From NCBI RefSeq assembly GCF_048128805.1, contig NC_136003.1, positions 23,960,840 to 24,024,839 on the forward strand: a DNA stretch of 64,000 bases. The letters are read 5' to 3'. A model generated the notes under the pieces. That model worked only from the letters and a program-made list of their open reading frames with translations. It was not told the origin of the DNA and did not search any database. Shown here piece after piece: positions 43,801 to 64,000 of the stretch; the stretch's first letter is position 1; each line of letters starts with the position of its first letter. Position numbers and translations under genes: made by a program. The DNA comes from Centroberyx gerrardi. Its lineage: Eukaryota; Chordata; Actinopteri; Beryciformes; Berycidae.

Positions 43801-44596
43801 CACAGAGAAACGCCTCCATAACAGAGCTGAATCTGTTCAAACCCAAGGGGAAAAAAGACCCTGGTTAGCCAGCACACCCTGTGAGGACCTGTCAATGCAG
43901 TTCCAGACAGTTTCCATCAGATCCATAGCTGCCCGGTGGTGGAGGGCCTCCAACCTACAGGATTTATAGTTTCTCCATTCACTGTCAGTATCTGTCTTTT
44001 CACTCCTAAAACACTCATATAGGCTACAGTAACTTAGAACTTCACAACTAGACTCAAAGAATATGACAGTGAAGATGTACAAGTAATAATGTCATAGATA
44101 AAATAATTATTATTGAAAATTTGTTTTCTTTTTTAATTTTCTTGTTCTAGTTTAAGCCCTATGTTGGAAGTCTATGTTGTGTTTTAGTGCTGTTCAAAAT
44201 CAGCAGTGAGAAGAAAAATGCTGCTTGCGTGTACAGACTTCACCTCTAGATGGCGGCAGCGCCTTCATTCTCAGTGATGATCTGTGTAGGATTGACTGCC
44301 GGCAACAGCAATAGTGAAGCATTATAATTGGCTGAAAAAGTATTTATTATTTCCATGGGGTGGGCAAGAAGATCATTGTCTGTGAATTGGGCATGAAGCC
44401 TCCTCGTTTACAATCTGCAAACAAATTGTTTACATCTTTACTCTTCATCAGCGTCTTTTAAATAAGTTATAATATGGCAGCCTAGCATCTGCAATAACTT
44501 CCTCATCGTAGGCAGATGTCAGGAAATACACACGCTGATATGTTATTCACTAATCAGAAATAATAGCAAGGCTGCACCATCTTGCTTCCTGTAGGC

Positions 44597-44775
44597 CAGT
44601 GGTGTCAAACTTTGTGCCATGGAGGGTCAAGAGTCTGCAGGTTTTCCTCCCAGCCAAAGGCTACACCAGGTGATTTCACTGAGTAGTTCTCGCCTCAACT
44701 GGTTGAAGGTGTACTAATCAGTGAAATCACCTGGTGTAGTGTTTGGTTGGGAAGAAAACATTCCTGCTATAGGTC
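44597..44775. mobile_element. Truncated hAT-type miniature element
   Basis: Begins 'cagtggtgtcaaacttt', the terminus of a common fish miniature transposon, followed by 'ccatggagggtcaagagt'. It contains an internal inverted pair, 'acaccaggtgatttcactga' with its reverse complement about 70 bases later. No matching right terminus or target duplication was found, so the right end is probably lost. Confidence 0.55.
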
Positions 44776-47683
44776 TAATACATTTTCAGTGTTTCAGTCT
44801 TGCATGTTTAGCATTATGTACATCACAAGTATTTCACAATTCAGTTTAAATCTATTTTTGCTACAATACTCTGACATCCTCATATTTTTCCCTCTGTCTC
44901 GCATAGGCAAAGGAGTTACCTGTTTTAGCGCATCATTTCAGCTTTGTAAGTTAAAACTTCCTTTTTTTGTAATCAGAAACATATATTAGAAATATTTTGG
45001 CTTCACTCACATTTTATTAATCTAGTTTTGGAAGCACTACATAGACTCTTATCCAAAGAGAGATCAAGTGACTCCGCTCTGCTCCTGCCACCAGTCTGGG
45101 TATCTCCAGCCCACATCTATCCATCCCCCATGTTTAGCCTGAGGATGCTTGCTGAATGTTTCTGGAAGGATAGGGATCTTTTAGTGTTATCACAGAAGAG
45201 AACAAGCTACCTGCATCCATGCATACCACCGACTGGTAAAAGCCGGAGCATATAGTGGGGGAAGGTAACAGTGTAAAAGTAATTGTTGAGTTGGTCCGTC
45301 TCCCTCCTGCTCCAGACTCTACTGTCTGTAGTGAGTGACCCCATCCCTAAATTACATTAATTATGCTCCTATGGTCCGAGGCTCTATGCGATGAATGTGG
45401 CTTTATCACTCTGTTTCCTCTTAATGAGAAAGCTTTTCAGCAGGAGTTTCAGCCAACTTTCTCTGCGTGTGCTTTCCTTTGCCTAGGGAACTGTCATGTC
45501 TTATTTCAATCTTTGTGTCGGACCTTGTTAGACACTCTGCCTGTCTTAATATGCAAACATATATACAAAGAGTTCCTGTTTTGTTTTTGTACTATTACAC
45601 ACTGAATTCCTGAGCGCTTTTAGTGTCTCACAATTAGCTTAACCTGGCAGGCCCATTAACATTACAGTCAACTTGGAGTCCTTGAGTATAACCACTATTG
45701 TGTATTTGTGTGTGTTTGTACAGTCTCTTCCATTATGTACTGTCACAGATTTGTGGACAGAGTTTGGATGAGGCAACAGTGCAATTGGGTTGAGAGATTA
45801 GATTATCTCATTGATCAAACAATTCTCTCTTTGCTATCTTGAGCCTGTGTCTGTCTGTGTGGTGATCCTAAGGAGGGCAGGACTGATGTCCGTCTCCGAT
45901 AAAGTCAGCTTGTGAAACACGAAAGGGATGGGCTGTCTTATCTGCACTTGGGAGTCTTGCTGAAGTGTTGAGTAATATATCTGTAAATTTTGCTGTATTT
46001 CCACAATTTCCCTGGCTTTCATAGTGAAGTCCTGGTGAATCCCAGGGGATCGCGCCTGTCTGTGTCAGTCTCGGGGCGTGATCTGCCTCCGGACAATGAA
46101 GTGGTGAAGAATACTGTGATATTCAGCAGAGACTGGGCAGGACTGCTCCCACTTGCCGAAATATGTTTCACAACTTTTGCCATGTTAGAGCAGCAATGAA
46201 TTTTATTCGTCTGGTCCATACAATAAAGGTATGGAATCATGTAAAAGAGTCATGAATGTATGACAGATATTGACAACAACACACATTACAAATAGGTCCT
46301 GACAATGGTGTGTTTGTCTGCGCAGCCTTACATGTTTGATTTGGGAATTCTTCCCTTACAGGAACTAAAACAAGCCCCTCTCAGACCTTGAACATTGTAT
46401 TCTGTGCGGTCACTGATGTGGAATTTGGGAAGCTGGGATGGGATTGGACTGGAGGGAGATAGCGGGGATAGGAGGTGAGGGGTTGGGGTGGATGTACTGC
46501 TTTTAAGCTACAGTACTTCCCTCTGTAATGAGAAACCAGAAACCAGTGAAAAGGAACGATAAAGCTGGCAGTCAAGTAACTGCTGATACCCGATCAAATA
46601 TCTGATCAGCTCAGAGGGCTTCTGTTGTGTTCCCTGACATTCAGCAGTCCCAGTGCAGTTAACTGCCCCATCAACATTGATGTACTGAGACTCGGAAACC
46701 TTAACTGCAGTCGGGATGACATTTAATACACATCAGTTCCCTAATAATGATTCCATAATACAGCATGTGGCTTGTTTTATGTCTTTAACACCGCTCTATC
46801 CTCATGAAGGATGTGTGTTTTAATGTTTCTAGTGATACCCAGTCTCAACAGCACAGGTTGGTCCTGTGAACGGCAGCGGGCCTCTCTTGAGAAGTCTCCT
46901 GGTTGCTATAGCAGCAGGTGGATTTGTTGGAGTGGCGATGCTACCCTGGAAACGGCCACCATGTGCGGGGATGTACTGTACCAGGGGCTGCCTCTCGGCC
47001 TTAAAGCCACATACGATTTATGAGCCTGTTGTTTACAGCCACAGCTTGAGTCTGCAGGCGTCAAATGACCCTGTGCAACGCTGATGTCACCAGCATCACA
47101 AAGTTCAGTTACAGCATTGATAAGTTAGCAGGCAAACAGGGAGATCGTTGAATGGGAGCGCATTCAACAAACAGCGGACAATACGACCTTTGGCTGGGTG
47201 GATAGATAAGTCTCCCTCCCTCCCTCTCTCTCCCTCCCTCTCTCTCTCTCTCTCTCCCTGTGTGTTTGGTGTGCATCTATTAGCTATGATAATAAGGACA
47301 GGCATTGAATAGTGGGTGGGGCATCTGACATTAGGGAGACATTAGAGAGAGATAGGGAGATGCCTGTCCTGCCTGAGAGGGCCAAAGTGAAAGAGAGAGA
47401 TTTGTGGGTGGAGGTGGAGTTAGATCAGGGGAGGGTGAGGCACAAGGGCTTGAACCATGTGCAGGGAAGCGAGTGGCTGGGAGAGGCAGAGAGTTCAGAT
47501 CCTGCACTGGCTTGGCAGTGAGGGAGAAAGAGAGAGAGAGTGGGTTGTAGAGAGAGAGAGAGAGAGAGAGTGACAGAGAGCAGGGGGGCGAGCAGGAGGA
47601 AGTCTGATAATCAACGTGGGAAATGACTGTGTAAATTGTTTGTCGCTGTTGCATCCAGAGACCGGGGCTGTTCTCAAACAGAC
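44776..47683. other. Upstream region of the mylk5-type gene
   Basis: No exon supported. Purine- and pyrimidine-rich repeats at 47209-47257 (CT/TCCC) and 47525-47571 (GA) lie within 500 bases of the kinase ATG and may sit in its promoter or 5' untranslated region. A non-repetitive block at about 46.82-47.06 kb could be regulatory. Confidence 0.45.
47525..47571. repeat. (GA)n microsatellite near mylk5 start
   Basis: Interrupted GA run about 110-160 bases before the predicted start codon. Confidence 0.85.
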
Positions 47684-58857
<11,174 letters not shown>

Positions 58858-59061
58858 TTTGATCATATCTGTGAATGCATACTACAGCACATAATGCAGA
58901 TATACAAGAATTCATAGACTGGATTATATTTTCAAACATAATGTTCTTGAGTGCCTTGAACTGTTGTTTTGTACATTCCTGTTTTTGACCTTTAATACAA
59001 ATGGGAACCACAACACTCTGATGTACGCAAGAAATATTTCTGCATGTCATGCTGTATAAAA

Positions 59062-59181
59062 TTTATTGACAGATGAATATTGTTACAGAAATACAAGCAT
59101 TGCACAGATAAAGCTTGGTATTTCTTTATATATCCAGATATGGTTAGTAGACTGTCCTAAACAAATTGCAGTATGAATAAA
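59062..59181. terminator. Crossed poly(A) signals of mylk5 (+) and C1q gene (-)
   Basis: Plus-strand AATAAA at 59176-59181 lies about 320 bases after the kinase stop. Minus-strand AATAAA at 59067-59062 lies about 180 bases after the C1q-gene stop. Each signal lies beyond the other, so the two 3' untranslated regions should overlap by roughly 100-150 bases if these are the signals used. Confidence 0.55.
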
Positions 59182-59242
59182 ATGACATATTCCTTTTTAA
59201 ACGCATGAAGACCCAGCCAGACCTTGAATCATGTTGTCTAAA

Positions 59243-59583
59243 TCACACTGTGAAGAGCAGAAAACCACTGAAGGTGTTGTAGTTCATGCTGTCATCATCG
59301 TAGATCCGCATGTTTGCATGGAGCTCTGCGTAAACACGGTCTCCCGGCTCCAAGAGGACGACCACAGCGTTGCTGCCCATGTCGTTGGCGTCAGACCTTG
59401 AGGTGTCCCACACAGACACCAACCTGTCACCGTTCTTCATGAGGCTCACAGCAGAGTTGGAAGCGGCACTACGGTTGTTGGTCATTGAGAATCGGAAGAA
59501 GTACATTCCCTTGACCTTTGCGGAGAAAATACCTGCCAAAATATTATGGCTTGTTTGAATTTCACAAGCTTTCATTTGTCTTT

Positions 59584-59616
<33 letters not shown>

Positions 59617-60141
59617 AACACACATGCACACCGATACACACACTTTAAATACCTGTTGCAGGATTGTAGCAACTGCCAGTGTTGGAGAAGACCTTCTTGT
59701 ACTGCAGTGGGGTAGCAGTGGTGAAACGCCCAGTGCTCCCAGAGCCAGACTCCAAGAGAGCTGCAGAAAAGGCCACCTTAGGCTGGCCTGGAGGCAACAA
59801 ATTATCGCAAATACATTATTAGAGGACAATATTTTTAAAGGGAAATATTATTCATCCCAAAAAAATGTGCTATGCCATGCTTTACCTCCAGCCAGGCTCT
59901 GCAGCTGCAGTACCACCTACTCAGTTTTTTGCAACTTGGTCTCCAGTAGTGTAATTTTGTCCGCCATGCTCGCCACTTTCTCTCCCACAGCTCCCAGTGT
60001 CTGAGCTATGGAAACGAGGGAGCAGGTGTCAGAGCAGCTGGTTGACCCTGTGCTCTGACTGACTTTATTGCGGTTTTCATTAACCTGCTCTTCACATAGA
60101 CAGCAGCAGAGCGCCAGCATCAGGACTGCAATCTTCTTCAT
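59243..60141 (-). CDS. Secreted C1q-domain protein (C1q-like), with in-frame TAG
   Basis: Three coding exons on the minus strand: 59886-60141, 59653-59787 and 59243-59532. All have good splice sites and phases that sum to 227 codons including the stop. The N-terminus MKKIAVLMLALCCCLCEE is a signal peptide. Residues about 50-85 form a heptad-like stretch. From about residue 88 (QPKVAFSAALLESGS) to the end is a globular C1q domain of the TNF-like fold, with GMYFFRFSMTNN, VYAELHANMRIYDD and FSGFLLFTV. Such proteins are secreted, trimerise, and act in innate immunity or cell-cell signalling; teleosts have many. Codon 75 (59917-59919) is TAG, between KLQKTE and VVLQLQSLAGG, where relatives have a sense codon. 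It would cut the protein before the C1q domain. The gene may be a recent pseudogene, a null allele, or carry a sequence error. Confidence 0.82.
59587..59640. repeat. (CT)n and (CA)n microsatellite in C1q-gene intron 2
   Basis: A CT run followed by a CA-rich run inside the 120-bp intron between exons 2 and 3. Confidence 0.85.
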
Positions 60142-60197
60142 CCTTATGGTGTTGAAATCTCTCCTGCTCTGAGGTCTCTCCTTGCCCAGTCTCTCCC

Positions 60198-60203
60198 TTT
60201 ATA
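60198..60203 (-). promoter_or_regulatory. TATA box of the C1q-domain gene
   Basis: Minus-strand TATAAA in 'gacctataaaggg', 57-62 bases upstream of the ATG. This would place the transcription start near 60170 and give a 5' untranslated region of about 30 bases. Confidence 0.65.
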
Positions 60204-60307
60204 GGTCATCTGGCACTGTGCAAAGACAATGTTTAATTCGCAAACAATAACCAGTTTCAGGAAATGGCTGCTCAAAAGAAATAAATGATAATCAGTCTAT
60301 GTATTTA

Positions 60308-60540
60308 CTTAAGGATGAGGATGTTTTATTGTCATTCCAGAACATGTTGTACATGAAAGGGAACGAAATGAGGTACTCAGGTCCCGGTTCAGGTAATCGC
60401 AATAATAAAATCAAGAAGAAAGCACACAATAAAAACAGCATTATAAAAATAAGTAAATAGATATATAAATATAAGTATAAATATAAAGTGAGCAAAGTGT
60501 GAGGATAGGAATAAGGTCTCATCGGGAAAGTCAGGAAAAC
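60308..60540 (+). repeat. Decayed non-LTR retroposon tail
   Basis: 'gatgttttattgtcattcca' followed by 'gggaacgaaatgaggtactc', related to the repeat at 5255-5500 and followed by an A/T-rich tail. No coding capacity. It lies upstream of the C1q gene. Confidence 0.5.
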
Positions 60541-61930
60541 ACACACTATAAGAAGGACAAAGAAAAATTGGTTTGTTTTATGCTGTATGGATCACATTAA
60601 TCACAAATCCATCACCCTCCTTGCTTCCCTCTTGTAATGACCTAGTTGATAACGTTTGTGTAAAGTTAAGCTGTGCTAAAATAAATGGCTGTTGTTGAGA
60701 GTTAAATACTGAGGCAGTGTTTGATTCCCTCACGTTGGCAGGAAGCTTATTCCCGAGGGAGGGGGCCCCCATTGCTGCAACTGGCTATTGTATATTAATG
60801 CTATTAATTATACAAATTTTAGGATTTACTAAATTATTCTATTTTAAAATTATTTCACTTTTAACGTTAGTGGTATGTCATTTTCAAAGCCATTAGTTTA
60901 CGATTTCTCATAGGTCTACAGAAGAGAGAAACCTATCTGAGAAAGCATTGTGGTGCTGGAATATGTCTTGTATTTCTGTTATATGGCCAAGCATAAGAGG
61001 ATGAAATGAAAAGTGTTGAAGGGGGAGTTAATATTGGATCAGAGGGTGGTGGTATTACATTATCCATTTGTTTTCACAGATCTACATGTTAAAGTTGTTA
61101 GTATACAGTTAGTGATCTCTCCATTTCACAATAAGATCATCAAGGAGCAATACAAACACTGCCACTTCACGGTTATGTCAGGTCAAACCAGTTGTGTGAC
61201 AGAAATATGATTCTTACTTCCTACTTCACAGCTTTTCGATTATGAAACTTGATAGCGTCTCAGCTTTCATCTTTAGTATTTCACATCAGCAGGGCCTATA
61301 ATTTGAGGTTGAGCGGGTTGTTTGCTTATTTAAAGTGTATGTACTGAGGGTGGGTGGAGTAGAAATAGGGTGCTATCTGTGACTACAGTGGGTCTAGTTA
61401 CCTCCAGAGCAATTACATTTGTAGCACACAAGTGTGAAATGCTGGCTTCTCAATACTTCAATGATGTGGTAAAAACATCAGAAAGGCTAGAATAACATAT
61501 CAATTATGATTCATTAACATATCAATTATGATTGATCATCTGGTGGTGATAATCTCAGATCACCACCACCATTTATAAATCCCCCATAAAGGCCCATTTG
61601 GAATGATACTGTATTTAAAAGGGAATTGGAAATGAGATTGACGGTCATTACTGTGCTGTACAAACTTCAAAGTCTTGTGTGATGACGACTGTCATCCTGG
61701 AAGACTTCACCACTGTTGAGAAAGAAATTCTGCATAGGTGAAGGCAGTCCTTCGTAACTGTTTTGTTGTAATGGTAAAAATATTCCCTGCTATGAGGAAT
61801 AATTAGAATAATAAATAAAGCTGGCACAATAACCTTGTGCTATGTGGAGACATTATGCTGCAGTTTTCTTCATTTTGGCCAGATCCTGTACATGCCTGTC
61901 TCTGCTGAGAAGCATGCAGAAATAGACTTA
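60541..61930. other. AT-rich intergenic stretch, nothing recognised
   Basis: No exon, RNA gene or defined mobile element was recognised. A 20-bp direct repeat of 'taacatatcaattatgatt' type lies at about 61493-61533. Confidence 0.5.
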
Positions 61931-61938
61931 ATGAAGGC

Positions 61939-62452
61939 CAGAGGTGGAAAGTGAGTACATTTACTCAAATACTGTACAAGTCCAGTTTTAAGGTACTGGC
62001 ACTTTACTTGAGTATTTAAATTTTGTGAGACTTTATACTTTTACTCCACTACATTTCAGAAGGAAGTGTACTTTTTACTCCACTACATCATTTGTCTGAT
62101 GGATGTAGTTAATAGTTACTTTGCAGAATAACGTTTTACACACAGCCTTTCCTGGGTCAACGCTTTTTAATAAGCTCATAAAATATGTTGCATTGTTAGA
62201 GTTTAAACTCCCCAACATGGAGCAGTTAGACCTACAACGTTAAAATACTTCTTTACTTAAAGGTTACTGCATCAGTAATTTAACACTCTGAACGGGACCA
62301 TTGTTCAGAATGAGTACTTGTACTGCTAACTTCTATACTTTTACTTAAGTAAACTTTTGAATGGAGGACTTTTACTTTTAATGGAGTATGTTTCCATTAT
62401 GGTATTGCTACTTTTACTTAAGTAAAGGATTTCAGTACTTTTTCCACCACTG
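61939..62452. mobile_element. hAT miniature element with exact 8-bp target duplication
   Basis: Begins CAGAGGTGGAAAGT and ends TTTTTCCACCACTG, the ends of a very common fish hAT miniature element rich in ACTTTTACTC and TACTTAAGTA words. ATGAAGGC flanks both sides exactly (61931-61938 and 62453-62460). 514 bp, non-coding. Confidence 0.92.
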
Positions 62453-62527
62453 ATGAAGGCCTACACATTCCAGAGCCACAAGAGGCTGGCAGGCTGTAGA
62501 GACATACAGGGTGAAAACCTTTTATGT

Positions 62528-62899
62528 GGCGGCACGGTGGCTCAGTGGTTAGTACTGTCGTCTCACAGCAAGAAGGTCGTGGGTTTGAATCTCTTCTGTG
62601 TGGAGTTTGCATGTTCTTCTGTGTTTGCGGGGGTTTCCTCTGGTTTCCTCCCACAGTCCAAAGACATGCAGGTCAGGTGGATTGAAGACTCTAAATTGCC
62701 CATAGGCATTAATATGTTTGTGTAGTATGGTATATGATGTATGTAATCTAGTAAAATGATGTATATGAAGTATGTAACCTACATGACATAATATATGTGG
62801 TATGTATATATACTGTATATATGTAGTATGTATATGATGCTATGTAAAGCCCTTTGAGACATACTTGTGATAAAGGGCTATATAAATAAACTAGACTAG
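62528..62899 (+). mobile_element. tRNA-like SINE
   Basis: The head 'ggcggcacggtggctcagtg' has a Pol III A box (TGGCTCAGTGG), and a B box-like 'ggtcgtgggtttgaatc' follows about 40 bases on, as in a tRNA-derived head. The conserved body 'cccacagtccaaagacatgc' comes next. The 3' part 'gccctttgagacatac' and 'gggctatataaataaa' is the tail shared by this fish family. Its middle carries a local TATGTA-rich expansion (about 62730-62830). Confidence 0.8.
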
Positions 62900-64000
62900 A
62901 TGAAAACCATTAGTAACCCTGCTGAGTAGAGAAAACACTGGACACTCACTACACCTCCCCTGCAGCTGCAAATATACTGCATGCCATGCTAATTGAACTA
63001 ATCACAGATACTGAATGTGGAGTGATATGTACAGTCTGCTGTGTATTATATGCCTTGCACTGTCCCTTTCCACTGTATGGGATGTCCTGCTGCCCATGTA
63101 CCGTGTGTCAGGCTGCACTGTGACACTACAGTAGTTGTATGGACGTCTCTGCTCCAATGCCACCAACATGAATTCCTCTTACTTTATTGTGCTTAGCAAC
63201 TCAACAGATTCTGATTCACACAAGGAAATAGAGCGCTGGAAGTTAGAAAAATCAAGCCATGTTGTCAGGATTCAAAACGTGACCATATGTGTGTGTGTGT
63301 GTGTGTGTGTGTGTTTCAAATCAACTTGTACTCCCAGTTTGTACCCCAGGCTGTATCAGTACACGCTGTTCCGAATGTCAGAACACCACATGTCCTTTTG
63401 TTACACTTGTAAAGCTTCCTCAAAATGAAAACAAACCATCATCCACCAAAGACGCCATGGTAAGCCTCAGTCTCACAATGTGACATACCGAAAGTATGTG
63501 ACATACCGAAAGTAAGTAGTTTAATTATTGTTCTGAGAGGCTGAATGGCTGTGTGGGAGGGAGCGAGCTGGCGGAGACCTCGGGTCATCGGTGCTTACGT
63601 AACACGCCGCATGCTTTCCTCGAACTCCTGCCCAAACAGAACATCGAGTAAGCAGCTGCACTACACTGGAAATCCTGAATCCTTGAGTTGCTCTCATAGA
63701 AAAGCCACAGAGACACAAAAAATGATACTGCACAAAAGTTTACCAAAAACAAGAGCTTTTTAATATTCCACTGACATAAAAAAAATAAATGTGCTGGACA
63801 AGAAAAAGCTCTCTACCCCCTTCAGATGTTTCGAGTCACAATTATTCCTCAGTTTTACTGAGAAACATTCGCTTTCAGAAATGAACATTTGAAACCACAC
63901 ATTCATTCATATCCCAAAAATAAACATATGTACATGTGAGTAAATAAATTAGCTGGTGCATATAAATAAATAGATTTAAAGTGTGTTTTGTGTGCATGTG
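62900..64000. other. Window right end: unexplained open stretch, (TG)n
   Basis: A (TG)n run at 63287-63314 divides two plus-strand open blocks (see findings). A perfect TTACGTAA palindrome is at 63595-63602. The final 250 bases are A-rich and could be the 3' untranslated region of a gene beyond the window, but no stop or domain shows this. Confidence 0.4.

Larger units (their letters stand above)
34897..44590. other. fzd2 3' region and gene-free stretch
   Basis: The first 0.5 kb should be fzd2 3' untranslated sequence, but no canonical AATAAA was found close by. Beyond that no exon or RNA gene could be supported. Islands of non-repetitive, GC-balanced sequence at about 36.85-37.08, 38.27-38.5 and 40.77-41.08 kb look like candidate enhancers. 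The first contains an AP-1-type TGAGTCA and a TCF/LEF-like TTCAAAG. Microsatellites lie at 39311-39375 and about 41170-41235, and a decayed LINE tail at about 40205-40265. Confidence 0.5.

Noticed and set aside
62528-62600. tRNA gene-like sequence
   Set aside because: The A and B boxes belong to the head of a SINE. The sequence does not fold into a full tRNA and runs into the known SINE body.

Overview
The window is nuclear DNA of a ray-finned fish, almost certainly a teleost and probably a percomorph-type one. The signs are spliced genes with GT-AG introns, dense CA, GA and GATA microsatellites, a fish tRNA-like SINE, several fish hAT and Tc1-like miniature transposons, and decayed non-LTR retroposon tails. 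No bacterial, viral, LTR-element or CRISPR feature was seen.

Five protein genes were assembled exon by exon, and the exon lengths sum in frame for each. From left to right they are ccdc43 (+, 19429-22491), meioc (-, 24404-31062), the single-exon Wnt receptor gene fzd2 (+, 33256-34896), a myosin light chain kinase of the mylk5 type (+, 17 coding exons, 47684-58857), and a secreted C1q-domain protein gene (-, 59243-60141). The order ccdc43-meioc-fzd2 matches human 17q21.31 (CCDC43-MEIOC-FZD2), which supports all three calls.

Positions 1-16 kb hold no gene I can support: microsatellites, transposon fossils (a hAT relic at 10741-11577, a LINE 3' end near 15.3-15.6 kb) and GC-balanced islands that look like conserved non-coding DNA. 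A weak minus-strand exon candidate lies at 16.2-16.5 kb. The 12.8 kb between fzd2 and mylk5 is also gene-free, with possible enhancer-like islands and several mobile elements. The last 3.8 kb holds a hAT miniature element, a SINE and one unexplained open stretch.

The most interesting points are: (1) ccdc43 appears to have two consecutive minor-spliceosome (U12-type) introns, one AT-AC and one GT-AG, flanking a 56-nt exon; (2) the C1q gene has an in-frame TAG before its C1q domain although all splice sites are intact; (3) both convergent gene pairs (ccdc43/meioc and mylk5/C1q) have poly(A) signals so placed that their 3' ends should meet or overlap; (4) there are nested miniature transposons with exact target duplications, including a CGAGATAAC-rich palindrome next to the first exon of meioc. 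I found no clearly new multi-gene system.
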